Assembly: GCF_002005565.1 (NCBI RefSeq)
Contig: NZ_BDJC01000020.1
Location: 43,081-107,080, forward strand
Length of the DNA stretch: 64,000 bases
Reading direction: 5' to 3'
Source: Streptomyces sp. JHA26
GTDB taxonomy: Bacteria; Actinomycetota; Actinomycetes; Streptomycetales; Streptomycetaceae
This document shows positions 18,701 through 26,439 of this stretch, in pieces (the first letter of the stretch is position 1; each line of letters opens with the position of its first letter). The notes under the pieces are model-generated. The model was not told the origin of the DNA and made no database searches. It was given only the letters and a program-made list of their open reading frames with translations. Position numbers and translations under genes: made by a program.

Positions 18701-19290
18701 AACTCGGCCGCGAGGCTCTCCGGCCCCTGCCGCAGCCGCCGCAGTACCGCGTCGGGTGTCTCCCGGCCGCCACCGGCCGCGGCCAGAGACGCGGCCAGCG
18801 CGTGCAGGGGGTTCGCTCCCGGTGAGAACGTCGGCACGATCGTCCACCGGCGCCGGCGCAGCCGGGGCATGACCCCGGCCCGGACGAGCGACGACTTGCC
18901 GCTGCCGGACGCCCCCGTCAGCATCAGGAAGCGGTCGGCGGGGCGGGTCGCGGAGGCGTGCAACCGGCGCGTCAGATCGGCGGCCTGCGCCTCCCGGCCG
19001 AAGTAGACGGCCGCCTCGTCCTCGCCGAACGCGTCCAGCCCCGGGTACGGAATCCGGTCACGCGGCCACTCCGACGGCGCGGGCGCCGGGTTCTCCAACC
19101 GGTACACGACGACCTGCCCGACCACCATGGCCACGACCAGCAGCCCGATGGCCGGAACGGACCACTGCTGGATCATCTCCAGCGCCCAGGGCGCGTCGTC
19201 CTTGCTGGTGGCGTAGTTGGTGACGATGCCGAGCAGGCAGGCGACCAGCGCCAGCAGGATCTGCAGCACGATTTGGAGGCGCTGCCTCAT
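15727..19290 (-). CDS. nSTAND1 NTPase with 14 WD40 repeats, membrane-anchored
   Basis: 1187 residues. Two hydrophobic segments at about 7-25 and 44-63 suggest a membrane hairpin. YPGLDAFGEDEAAVYFGRE introduces the nSTAND1 domain, with Walker A GASGSGKSS at 126-134 and a Walker-B-like LLVIDQFEEL around 220. A helical region follows. From about residue 590 I count 14 WD40 repeats, each ending in forms like LATASRDGTARVYD or LATGSGDHTARIWD, enough for two seven-blade propellers. STAND-WD40 proteins are signalling switches; related ones act in phage defence or development. No effector domain is recognisable, so the hairpin or an unknown partner would have to carry the output. Confidence 0.88.
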   Translation of the reverse strand: MRQRLQIVLQILLALVACLLGIVTNYATSKDDAPWALEMIQQWSVPAIGLLVVAMVVGQVVVYRLENPAPAPSEWPRDRIPYPGLDAFGEDEAAVYFGREAQAADLTRRLHASATRPADRFLMLTGASGSGKSSLVRAGVMPRLRRRRWTIVPTFSPGANPLHALAASLAAAGGGRETPDAVLRRLRQGPESLAAELSRLRAGQFQRVLLVIDQFEELVTLAGEREQAQFLEALHACLRQEPSVRVLATCRVDLLGRLLGTGHAPFLQHPAAIGTLSRAQLAQVVERPGALVGISFEPGLVETIVDDTGTDDALPLLAYLLQELYFACGPGGTVTEETYRQLGGVAGALARQADNTVAALGTPGGIDFALRVLLKFVTVEERDLARRPVRLSELTDRERYVVDAFIEARLIRSYAAEGTAGNADGHRDACAEVTHEALFRQWAPLRQEAEARAERLRERAELERWAADWERSGRSADYLLTGERLTVAQRWLAALEEAGQASAPARALVDASQSRDLAFLSRVSESIGRQVLASAETEPERALLLSLAALGECAPTAAARRGLMTALAASHLRIRLDGHTDTVRDVAWSADGRLLATASRDGTARVYDAESGRSLRVLPCDGAMVESVSFSPDATRLATAGRDQVVRVWDAVSGEPVRQLAGAGDIGRQVAWSPDGARIAATFKDQVARVWEADSGRLVHELHGHTGDVWGVAWAPDGSRLATASHDRTVIVWDAVTGAATTALTGHTEFVEGVAWSPDGESLATGSGDHTARIWDARTGALRLLLRGHADYVWNPAFSPDGRLLASPSSDRTVRVVSTEDAKEVAVLRGHTDTVWAVAWSPSGTQLATASTDGSGRVWDLRPRGAESVLVQGHDGPVNQAVWSGDSTRLATASDDGTARIWSADSGAPAGAVTAPGERVWSVAWAPHGDRLALSTADGLVRVVDGSGDTVFDLHGEPVEGCSWSPDARRIATGGHDGTVRLVSAVDGAELRKLTGHQDWVGRVAWSPSGRRLASCSDDRTCRLWDTADGTQLTVLRGHGNYVEDAAWSPDEERVATASGDWTAAVWDAVTGRRIDVLKGHEGRVRAVAWSPDGRRVATGSDDRTVRLWSAATFEELAVVGVHRDKVLSVAWSGDGTRLLTASADGTTRVWPADPDYDQLEARARGRVFRTLDAEERRQHLLPPDPA

Positions 19291-19371
19291 ACGACACCGG
19301 CCCCCTGCCGACCGGCTCGATACCTGCGCGGCACTGTCACGCCCCCGTTCCGTTTAGCAGTCAGTGCTCCT

Positions 19372-19418
19372 TCGTGCACCGGGGCGATGCCCCTGCCCGC
19401 ATATCGGTTGGTGCACGA
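19372..19418. promoter_or_regulatory. Inverted repeat upstream of the STAND-WD40 gene
   Basis: TCGTGCACC (19372-19380) and GGTGCACGA (19410-19418) are exact inverted copies separated by 29 bp that contain a further small hairpin, GGGGC-GAT-GCCCC (19381-19393). It lies 80-130 bp upstream of the minus-strand start at 19290, in the 257-bp gap before the nuclease gene. Two half-sites about four helical turns apart suggest a looped or paired operator; a structured leader RNA is an alternative. Confidence 0.35.
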
Positions 19419-19547
19419 GGAAGCGTGAGCATCATCTGCGGATGCAAGGGGGGTTTCAAGAACACCTGTGGTTATCAGCCATGCCCCTCCGCCAGGGATG
19501 CTGGGGTGGAGCGGGGGCACGGGTGGACGCTGTAGTCCTTCCGCAGA

Positions 19548-20996
19548 TCAGAAGCTTGGAGTATCGGGCGACTGCTGCTGTGCGGTCTGTGGGGAGTAGG
19601 AGATCACCTTCGGCCTCTTCTTCGCGGTGCGCTGACGGACACGTACGGACCGGTCACGAGGCGTCTCCTCGCTCGTCTCGACCCCCAGTACGACGCTGTA
19701 TCCCTCGCGGGCACGCTCCAGACCGAAGTCCCGCAACTGTTCGACGCTGGTTCCCACGGTCCCGACCAGGCCGAGCTTCACCAACTCCGCGAACTCTGAG
19801 GCGACGAGATAGCGGCCCACCCTTTCGTAGCTGAAGAGGCGCCCACCCCTCCTCCCGAGCGTGCAGTCGTCTTCCAGAAGGACGCGGGCGTAGGAGAGGG
19901 GGATGTACATGCCGCGCGCCAACTCGGAGGTAGGGACTGCTCCGTCCCGCCAGTGTGCGAACTTCAGGAAGCACGCGTCCTGTGAGAGGCGCCACTCGTG
20001 GGGATGCACAGGCTTCGAGCTGAGTTTTGCAACCCCTTCCAAACGGTCCATCTGGTCCAGGAGTTGCTTGTTCACCCGGTACTCCTTGTCCCGGGAGCCC
20101 AGGCGTTTGTACTGGACGAGGACGAAGCTATGGGTGGGGTGATGGTAGTAGATCATGTCCGTGCCCAGTCGGCTCTCGACCGGAGTGGCATTGACGTTGA
20201 CGACCTCGAGGCGGCGTCCGGCGGTGTCCTCCAGCACGTGGATGTCACATCGCACGCCATCGAGTCCTGGCCAGTCATCGAAGAGAAGAGGGGCCCCGCT
20301 GCCCAGGCCGGCGCGCACATCGTGGTCGATCAGGCTGTTCTCCACCGGGTCCGGGACAAGGCCCGCGAGGTACGGCGCATCCCGTGAGTCGGGGCGTCTC
20401 CAGGCAGACAGCGCGGAGTGAGGGAAGTCGGTCACCCGAGTTAGGGACTGGGCGGCGTCCCGCTGTTCCTGCCATGCCCGGTCCGCTGCATCGTCTACGT
20501 CGAAGATGACCGGGTTGAGATTGGCGAGCAGCCACTCGATGTACCGGGCCAACTCGGGGTGGCTCCGAAGGAGGGCTTCCTGGAGGGCCTGCCAGGTTCT
20601 TACGCCGATGTGTCCTGCGCTTCCGGTGAGGGCCTGCTCCACGTGTGCTCGGTACGGCGAGGAAAGGGAGGCGAGGATTCCGCCGGGGCCGTCCAAAGCT
20701 ACCGGCTCTGGGCATCTACGCATGGGTTCAATGGTGATGCTGCTGTCGACCGGCCCCACGGTGTTGAAGCGCTGTACCGATCCGATCCAGGTGATGAAGC
20801 GGCCGTGTTCGGAGAACTCCCGGCGGTTGTTGTTGGAGGGATGCGCCCTGTTGTCGCACACCAGCAAAGCTAACCGGGTGCCGGTGTCGGACGTGTCGAG
20901 CCCTGTGGGCAGCCCTTTTGTGAAGCGCTCCGTGATGAGCCAGTCGCCTTCGTTCTCGGCCATTTGAAGCGAGGTGAGGGTCACTATGTACGTCAC
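19548..20996 (-). CDS. Putative Mrr-like PD-(D/E)XK nuclease, uncharacterised
   Basis: 482 residues; I do not recognise the full-length family. Residues ~265-300 read GTDMIYYHHPTHSFVLVQYK, that is an Asp followed by a hydrophobic strand ending in Q-Y-K. This D-x(n)-QxK arrangement is the active-site form of Mrr-type restriction nucleases. The N-terminal 150 residues are a separate alpha/beta region; the C-terminus (RQRTAKKRP) is basic. Placed between the STAND-WD40 gene and the Gabija operon, all on the minus strand but with long gaps, so likely its own unit. A stand-alone defence nuclease is the best guess; a DNA repair role is possible. Confidence 0.55.
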   Translation of the reverse strand: MTYIVTLTSLQMAENEGDWLITERFTKGLPTGLDTSDTGTRLALLVCDNRAHPSNNNRREFSEHGRFITWIGSVQRFNTVGPVDSSITIEPMRRCPEPVALDGPGGILASLSSPYRAHVEQALTGSAGHIGVRTWQALQEALLRSHPELARYIEWLLANLNPVIFDVDDAADRAWQEQRDAAQSLTRVTDFPHSALSAWRRPDSRDAPYLAGLVPDPVENSLIDHDVRAGLGSGAPLLFDDWPGLDGVRCDIHVLEDTAGRRLEVVNVNATPVESRLGTDMIYYHHPTHSFVLVQYKRLGSRDKEYRVNKQLLDQMDRLEGVAKLSSKPVHPHEWRLSQDACFLKFAHWRDGAVPTSELARGMYIPLSYARVLLEDDCTLGRRGGRLFSYERVGRYLVASEFAELVKLGLVGTVGTSVEQLRDFGLERAREGYSVVLGVETSEETPRDRSVRVRQRTAKKRPKVISYSPQTAQQQSPDTPSF

Positions 20997-21039
20997 AGGC
21001 TGACCCTATCGACGCCGTCGCCCCGCGCAGAGGGTTCTG

Positions 21040-21073
21040 CCCGGTGAGAACGTCGGCACGATCGTCCACCGGC
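21040..21073. repeat. 34-bp exact copy of a segment of the STAND-WD40 gene
   Basis: Identical over 34 bp to 18818-18851, which lies inside the nSTAND1 NTPase domain coding region (codons around TIVPTFSPG). Flanking bases remain similar for another ~10 bp on the left side. In the new position it is non-coding and directly abuts the IS5 remnant. It is probably a residue of a second STAND gene lost by rearrangement, or a short recombination scar. Confidence 0.75.
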
Positions 21074-21079
21074 ACCGAC

Positions 21080-21240
21080 TTGAGGTTCCGTCCGGCGGAT
21101 CACGGCGCAATTTGAAGCCGGATCGCTGAGCTGGTGACGGTGCTGTGGAAGACGTAGGCCCAGCTTGTCGTAACGAGTGGCGACCGCAGCCGGTTGATGG
21201 TCCGCTCGACTTCGTTGCGGCGCTGGTAGCGATCGCGGCC
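21080..21240 (-). mobile_element. IS5-type transposase 3' remnant, frameshifted
   Basis: The minus strand gives DRYQRRNEVERTINRL, then in a shifted frame AVATRYDKLG, then YVFHSTVTSSAIRL and a stop. This is the C-terminal end of IS5/IS4-group DDE transposases (the catalytic Glu lies in the NEVER segment). Everything upstream is lost, so it is inactive. It sits between the nuclease gene and gajB. Confidence 0.72.
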
Positions 21241-21245
21241 GGACG

Positions 21246-23120
21246 TCACAACGGCAGCATGATCTGTTCCCTGTTGTTGTCGTGCGCGGTGCGGTGCGGG
21301 ACTCCTCGTTCTGCAAGGAAGGAGCTCACCACGGTCAGATGTTTGTCACTCAACGCCAGAGCGACGAGCCGTCGGGCTCGTGTGACACCGACGTACAGCA
21401 CGCGCAGCGCTTCGGCGGTCTGGGAGTCGTTCCCGGCCTTGACGTCTGTCGTCCATGCCTCGATCAGCCGATTCGAGCGTTCGTCCTCCTTGCCTTTGCC
21501 GGTGGGTGGGATGACGACCAGGACAGCGTCGGCCTCTTGGCCCTTCACACCGTGCACTGTGCCGGCTCGGCCGATGGCGGTTCGGGCGGATTCGGGATCG
21601 CCGAATCCGACGAGCTCCCAAGCCGCGTCCTTGGAACGTCTGCACGGGTACGCGCGCTTGGTTTTCGGCTCGATGCCGAGTCGAGCGGCCTCGTCCCGGA
21701 GCAGTTCACACGCCGAGCGGCTCCAGACACGGGGCGGAATACTCAGGGACGGGAGTTTTCTGACCAGCGACCTTTGAACGAGTTGTAGTTCGAGGTCGGT
21801 GAGGTGGTGACGGGCGAAGCCGATGAGCCCCGGTTCGTCGGGTGGCGCACCGTACCAGTGGTCCAGTACGGCCTCACGCAACGACCTCTCCGCAAGTTCC
21901 TGCTGCCGGGTGGACGCGCCCGGGGACCGCAGTACGGCTGTCGCCCAGACGAGCCGGTCGAGCTTGGCCGTGGGTACGTTCCGTGTTCCGGTCATACCCT
22001 TGGGTAAAACGGAGTTGGCGTGTCCCACGACCAGACGCTGCCGTCCGGGGATGCCAAGCCTTTCCGCCTCCAGACTGAAATCACCAATCCACTCGGTTTC
22101 CCTGCGGAGAGTGGTGGGAACGAGCACGACCGGTGTCGTTTCGGTGTGGAAGGGGCCGGTCGCGATGTCGGGAGGTGCGTCAGAGGTGCGCAGAGTGTGG
22201 GCCAGGTCGCAGATGATTTGCGTACTGCGCCAGTTGTGGCTCAGCCGGTGGTCCGGTGCGCCGCTGAAGCTGAGTGGAGAGCGGCCGATGCCTTCCAGTA
22301 CGTGACTGTCGCGGAACCCATAGATGCTCTGATCGGGATCACCGACGAGCAACAGGGGGACTCCCGCATCACGGATCAGGTCCACGAGCTGGAGGTCCTC
22401 TCGCGAGCAGTCCTGCGCCTCGTCGACGACGATCTCGGCGAACCGCGTACGCAGGACCCTGATGATGCGGTCACGACGATTGCTCTTGGTCAGCAGGTAC
22501 AGCGCCATGTCGCGCAATTGGTCGCCGGACAGGTAGCCGGCCTCCCACAGTTCCCGCATGGTGCGGCTCGCCCATGTGGTCAGACGACCCACCGCTTCCT
22601 TGTCCCGGCGAAGTTTGTGCGGCAGTGCACCAGGTCTCAGTTCGGGCTTCACAACGCGCACCGCATCCCGCTCCGCGTAGGCGAAGCGGAAGTCGTCCAG
22701 GGTCACGCCCTCGCGGCGTGCCTTGGGGTGATCTCCCCAGGACTCCAGACGATGCCATGTTCTTCCGTTGACCGGGCGCAGGTACGGCCGGACGAGGTGG
22801 CGCCAGACGAAGGTGTCGAACGTGCCGATGTAGTGCGGGAACTGGGTGAGTTCCGGGTGCCCTGCCTGCACACACCGCTTGCGAACCTCGGAGCCGGCCA
22901 CCTTGGTGAACGAGAGGACGGCTCGCCCCTGCCGTGGCGGCACCGGGCGGCCGAGGTGGCGTTCCACCACGGTGCGGGTCTTGCCCGCGCCCGGACAAGC
23001 CTGTGTCCTCAGTACGCGTCCAGGACTGGTTTCCAGATCCACGAGCGCACGCTGAGCGGCTTCGGCTTCGGCGCGCAGAGCGGTGATCTCTCTCGTACTC
23101 GGTGCGTCGGAGTGTGTCAC
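21246..23120 (-). CDS. gajB: Gabija helicase subunit GajB
   Basis: 624 residues from a GTG that overlaps the gajA stop (GTGA); a longer frame to 23144 runs inside gajA. SF1 UvrD-like motifs: CPGAGKT at 42-48, VVDEAQDCS, GDPDQSIYGFRD, HNWRST, GTVHGVKGQEADAV and VGVTRARR near the end. GajB is the helicase partner of the GajA nuclease; in known systems the two form a large complex that degrades or blocks phage DNA when nucleotide pools fall. Size and order match the family. Confidence 0.9.
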   Translation of the reverse strand: MTHSDAPSTREITALRAEAEAAQRALVDLETSPGRVLRTQACPGAGKTRTVVERHLGRPVPPRQGRAVLSFTKVAGSEVRKRCVQAGHPELTQFPHYIGTFDTFVWRHLVRPYLRPVNGRTWHRLESWGDHPKARREGVTLDDFRFAYAERDAVRVVKPELRPGALPHKLRRDKEAVGRLTTWASRTMRELWEAGYLSGDQLRDMALYLLTKSNRRDRIIRVLRTRFAEIVVDEAQDCSREDLQLVDLIRDAGVPLLLVGDPDQSIYGFRDSHVLEGIGRSPLSFSGAPDHRLSHNWRSTQIICDLAHTLRTSDAPPDIATGPFHTETTPVVLVPTTLRRETEWIGDFSLEAERLGIPGRQRLVVGHANSVLPKGMTGTRNVPTAKLDRLVWATAVLRSPGASTRQQELAERSLREAVLDHWYGAPPDEPGLIGFARHHLTDLELQLVQRSLVRKLPSLSIPPRVWSRSACELLRDEAARLGIEPKTKRAYPCRRSKDAAWELVGFGDPESARTAIGRAGTVHGVKGQEADAVLVVIPPTGKGKEDERSNRLIEAWTTDVKAGNDSQTAEALRVLYVGVTRARRLVALALSDKHLTVVSSFLAERGVPHRTAHDNNREQIMLPL

Positions 23121-25003
23121 AGGGCGGTCTCCTCGGTGATCCACTCCAGGGCGTCGCGAAGGTAGGCGGGGACGGCCACAGGAGGAGCTTCGTCCGGTCG
23201 CGCGGCGGCTCCAGCGAGGAATGCCTGGGCAAGGTCACCCTTGCGGATCTTGTCCACCTTGTGCAACAGCTCGCTCAGTGCCTTTGCCTGCTCGTCCGGG
23301 GACCTGTCTCCCACGGCCTGCCAGTCTGTGGTCCATGCCTGAGGCCGCTGCTCCCGCCACGCCTCGATGAGCAGACTTCGATTGGGGCCGCCTGCCCGGA
23401 GGATTTCGGGTTCCAAGGTGAACTCGTTGTGGAACACGCGGGCCATGTCACTTGTGCCAGTGGACGTGATGAGCGCGTGAAGCTTCTGGATTCTGGTTCG
23501 GGCGGTCTTTTCGGCCGTGCCCGCGTCTCCGTCCGTGATCACGGCTACACGCCGGGCGATTCGGTGCCCGCTTACGGTGTCCTGCTGAAGCAGGACATTC
23601 AGGTAGGGCTCGAAGTCGACGCCATCGATGGGGACAAGCGCTGTTCCATGGAACCGTTGGACGCCTTCAGGTGTGAGGGTAAGCCGGGCGAATTCGGGCA
23701 GCAGGATCGCCTCTGCGATGCCTTCCACGAGGAGGACCCGCTGTCCGAACAGGAGCGTGTTACGTGTCGCGTTGAGATAGCTGCGAACCTTGTAGAGATC
23801 GCGTTTCTCCAACCCGAGACGGTCCACGGCGACTGCTGTGGTCTGGTAGGACGGCCGGGACGTCAGGGAGGTCTTGGACACGGTCGTCTTCGCTTCGGCT
23901 GTGACCGGCTGGGGCTGCCGCAGGCGCCGCTGCAACACGACCAGATTCCTGGGACCGACGGCTGTGGCGACGTGCGGGGAGTGCGTGGTGACGATCACCT
24001 GAATTCTGCCGTGCCACGGGACCCCAGGCTTGGGCTGCCGTTGGCGACTCGCCCGGGCTTCCTCCACGAGATGGTTAAGAAGGATGGTTTGGAGCTGAGG
24101 ATGCAGGTGGGCTTCAGGTTCCTCCACCAGCAGCAAGGTGAGGTCGGCTTCGGCCGCGTCCTGGAGCTGGGTGAGCACGGTAGCCATGTACAGGAGATTG
24201 GCGTAGCCGAGACCTGATTCGGCGAGGTCACGCGGGTCCAGACCTGCCTGCTCCATGCGTAACCGGAGTCCGCGGGCGATGGAACTGACGGATGCATCAG
24301 CGAACCCCAGGTCGGCGGTCTGCGGATGCACGCCTTCTGTGAGCCGGGTGAGCCGGGTGCGCACTGCCGTGACAGCCTGGGGAAGCGGATCGATCGCCTC
24401 CACGGCCTCGAACTGCTTGCCGACCTTCTCGAGGAAGTCCTCGCGTACGTCGTCGTCGCGCAGCAGCCGCTCAATGACGAGCTGGATACGCCCGCCACTG
24501 CTGGAGGCGAGTTCTCGTTGTGCGTCTCGCAGTGGGGGGAGGTAAAGGTGCCGGATTCCCTCACGGGCTTTCGGCTCGGGGTCGAGGTCGGTGGTCGTGC
24601 CGTCGCCTGCGCGCCAGGACAGCGTGGGGCGTCGAAAGCCGGCCGGCGGGGGAGTGACGGTGAGGTGGTAGCTCGCGGTCTGGCCGTCTTCGGCGAAGGC
24701 CTGATTGAGCCTGTCCAGGTCGCCGGGGACGAGAGACCGGTAACGGGCGGACAGCTCAATCGTCGTGCGACAGTTCTCGCCGTGCGTCCCCTCCTTGCAG
24801 CCGTCACGGTGAAGGTCGTCGCGGTCGGGATATAAGCCGCTTCCCTTGCCGTCGAGCGGGAGAGTGAGAAGCCTGATGCCATCCAGCACGTTGGACTTGC
24901 CTGCGTTGTTCTCCCCCGTCAGGACGGTGACATCCGGGAGAAAGGCGACCTTGGTGTCCGCCGCGGACCGGAACCCGCGCAGGTGGAGGTGGTCGAGATA
25001 CAT
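23117..25003 (-). CDS. gajA: Gabija OLD-family nuclease GajA (ATPase-TOPRIM)
   Basis: 628 residues, ATG at 25003. ABC-type ATPase: Walker A TGENNAGKS at 29-37, SGLGYANLLYMA signature-like helix, Walker B LLLVEEPEAHLHP and the switch VTTHSPH. The TOPRIM nuclease domain follows from ~400: LLVEGIAEAILLPEFA (catalytic Glu) and AVITDGDAGT (metal-binding Asp pair). This domain order is that of OLD class 2 nucleases next to a UvrD helicase, the definition of Gabija. The first gene of a two-gene operon with a recognisable promoter at 25081-25110. Confidence 0.9.
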   Translation of the reverse strand: MYLDHLHLRGFRSAADTKVAFLPDVTVLTGENNAGKSNVLDGIRLLTLPLDGKGSGLYPDRDDLHRDGCKEGTHGENCRTTIELSARYRSLVPGDLDRLNQAFAEDGQTASYHLTVTPPPAGFRRPTLSWRAGDGTTTDLDPEPKAREGIRHLYLPPLRDAQRELASSSGGRIQLVIERLLRDDDVREDFLEKVGKQFEAVEAIDPLPQAVTAVRTRLTRLTEGVHPQTADLGFADASVSSIARGLRLRMEQAGLDPRDLAESGLGYANLLYMATVLTQLQDAAEADLTLLLVEEPEAHLHPQLQTILLNHLVEEARASRQRQPKPGVPWHGRIQVIVTTHSPHVATAVGPRNLVVLQRRLRQPQPVTAEAKTTVSKTSLTSRPSYQTTAVAVDRLGLEKRDLYKVRSYLNATRNTLLFGQRVLLVEGIAEAILLPEFARLTLTPEGVQRFHGTALVPIDGVDFEPYLNVLLQQDTVSGHRIARRVAVITDGDAGTAEKTARTRIQKLHALITSTGTSDMARVFHNEFTLEPEILRAGGPNRSLLIEAWREQRPQAWTTDWQAVGDRSPDEQAKALSELLHKVDKIRKGDLAQAFLAGAAARPDEAPPVAVPAYLRDALEWITEETAL

Positions 25004-25080
25004 GACTGGTCTCCGGAAACGGGTGGAGCGGCGCTCAGTAGGGCGCTCGCGGATGGCCGGACAGCAGTGTGCGCAAAAAG

Positions 25081-25110
25081 ATTATGCGGTTGCTCTGTTG
25101 GCGATGTCAA
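25081..25110 (-). promoter_or_regulatory. Sigma-70-type promoter of the Gabija operon
   Basis: On the minus strand: TTGACA (25110-25105), an 18-bp spacer, then CATAAT (25086-25081). It fits the HrdB consensus in all six -35 bases and five of six -10 bases, in a local AT-rich pocket. Transcription would begin near 25074, leaving a leader of about 70 nt before the gajA ATG. Confidence 0.72.
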
Positions 25111-25111
25111 C
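25097..25111. promoter_or_regulatory. GTTG(G/A)-N5-TCAAC inverted repeat over the Gabija promoter
   Basis: GTTGG-cgatg-TCAAC on the plus strand, four of five base pairs matched, same arm sequence and 5-bp spacing as 8214-8236 and 41148-41162. It covers the -35 box and half of the spacer of the gajA promoter, so a bound protein would block RNA polymerase. Confidence 0.45.
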
Positions 25112-25228
25112 GCCCTTTGAGGTGTGACGCCTCACTTCGCGCATTGGGTGCGAGGTCGAGTAGTCCGAACGTGGACGTGTTCATGAGGCGTGACGAGGGG
25201 GCGGGTTGCAGGTTCAAGAAGGTGCGCT

Positions 25229-25249
25229 CGTACGCTGCGTCAGCGTACG
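25229..25249. promoter_or_regulatory. Perfect 9-bp palindrome upstream of the XRE regulator
   Basis: CGTACGCTG-cgt-CAGCGTACG, arms perfect over 9 bp, about 95 bp before the XRE start at 25343. Likely operator for autoregulation by the XRE protein. The related CGTACG occurs again at 25266-25271. The 339-bp divergent region 25004-25342 holds this palindrome, the gajA promoter and no ORF I trust. Confidence 0.5.
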
Positions 25250-25342
25250 GGTGCATTCGGTGAAACGTACGAATGTCTTCCGGCCACTCTGGGCGTTCTC
25301 AAGGAGAGACCTGGCGTGCGCGAACCTGGAGGTGGGCCTCGG

Positions 25343-26203
25343 ATGACGACCGATCACGTGGAACCGGCGGTGTCGGGCGGGGAGTGCGAGCGGGAACCGG
25401 ATCCGTCGGACAGCCTGCGGACGTTCGGGGCGGTCGTGCAGGCGCTGCGGGAGCACGCGGGGCTGAGCCGGGTGCAGTTCGGGGAGCTGGTGCGGTACTC
25501 CAAGCACACGGTGGAGTCGGTGGAGTTGGGCCGGCGGATGCCGGACGCGTCCTTCGTGGAGCGGGCGGAGGAGGCGCTGGGGAACACGGGGGCGCTGCGG
25601 CACTCGGCGCGGTTTCTGACGCGGGGGGAGGCGGGGCTGGCGGCTTGGTTCCGGCGGTGGGCTCGGCTGGAGCGGGAGGCGGTAAGCCTGTGCACGTACG
25701 AGTGCCGGTTGGTGCCGGGCCTGTTGCAGTCGGTGGGGTACATGCGGGCCCTCTGCGACAACGACATCCCGCCCCTGTCGGACGAGGACCTGGAGGCCAC
25801 GGTGCAGGCGCGTCTGGAACGACAGCGCCTGCTTGTGGAGCGTCCCAACACCGCCTTCGACTTCATCGTCGAGGAATCACTGTTTGTGCGTCGACTCGGC
25901 GGTGCTGATGTGACTCGTGACTTGATCGACCACGTTCTCCAGGCAGTTGCACCGAGGAACGTCACGTTGCAGATCATGCCTGCCGACACCGAGTACCACG
26001 CATGCATGGCTGGCCCCATCCAGCTGCTGGAGACTCCTGACGGGAGCTGGCGTGGATACTCCGAAGGGCAGGAGAACGGTCGCCTGATCGCTGACCCGAA
26101 ACAGGTCAGCCGTCTGCACATGCGCTATGCGAGACTGCGCTCGCAGGCCCTCTCCCCGAAAGACTCCGTGGGCCTGTTGGAGCGGATGCAAGGAGAGCTG
26201 TGA
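25343..26203 (+). CDS. XRE-family regulator with DUF5753 domain
   Basis: 286 residues, ATG at 25343 with GGAGG ten bases upstream. The helix-turn-helix spans about 28-75 (FGAVVQALREHAGLSRVQFG, then SKHTVESVELGRRMPD). The rest is DUF5753: CTYECRLVPGLLQSVGYMRA, an FDFIVEESLF core and the terminal SEGQENGRLIADPKQ and DSVGLLERMQGEL. Typical length for the family. It overlaps the next gene, a DUF397 partner. A perfect palindrome upstream suggests autoregulation. Such pairs often act in pathways of development or antibiotic control; a link to the neighbouring defence genes is not shown. Confidence 0.9.
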   Translation: MTTDHVEPAVSGGECEREPDPSDSLRTFGAVVQALREHAGLSRVQFGELVRYSKHTVESVELGRRMPDASFVERAEEALGNTGALRHSARFLTRGEAGLAAWFRRWARLEREAVSLCTYECRLVPGLLQSVGYMRALCDNDIPPLSDEDLEATVQARLERQRLLVERPNTAFDFIVEESLFVRRLGGADVTRDLIDHVLQAVAPRNVTLQIMPADTEYHACMAGPIQLLETPDGSWRGYSEGQENGRLIADPKQVSRLHMRYARLRSQALSPKDSVGLLERMQGEL

Positions 26204-26385
26204 GCATGTCCGAACTCGACTGGTTCAAGTCCAGCTACAGCAGCGCGCAGGGGGACAGCTGTGTGGAGGTTGCTGTCACCGAACAGGCCATCCACGTCCG
26301 GGACTCCAAGGACGTGACGCATCCTCACTTTACCTGCGGGCGTGAGGAGTGGTCCCGCTTCGTGCGGTTCGCAGCTGGGGCGTGA
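26200..26385 (+). CDS. DUF397 protein paired with the XRE regulator
   Basis: 61 residues if read from the GTG overlapping the XRE stop (GTGA), 59 from the ATG at 26206. Hallmarks: LDWFKSSYSSAQGDSCVEVA, then IHVRDSKD and a final aromatic WSRFVRFA. Close paralogue of 15237-15422. Probably binds or modulates its XRE partner. Confidence 0.9.
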   Translation: MSMSELDWFKSSYSSAQGDSCVEVAVTEQAIHVRDSKDVTHPHFTCGREEWSRFVRFAAGA

Positions 26386-26439
26386 GCTACGTCGTCCCTG
26401 CGGTGGGCACGAGGACGCGCGCACCGCAGGGGCGTCACA

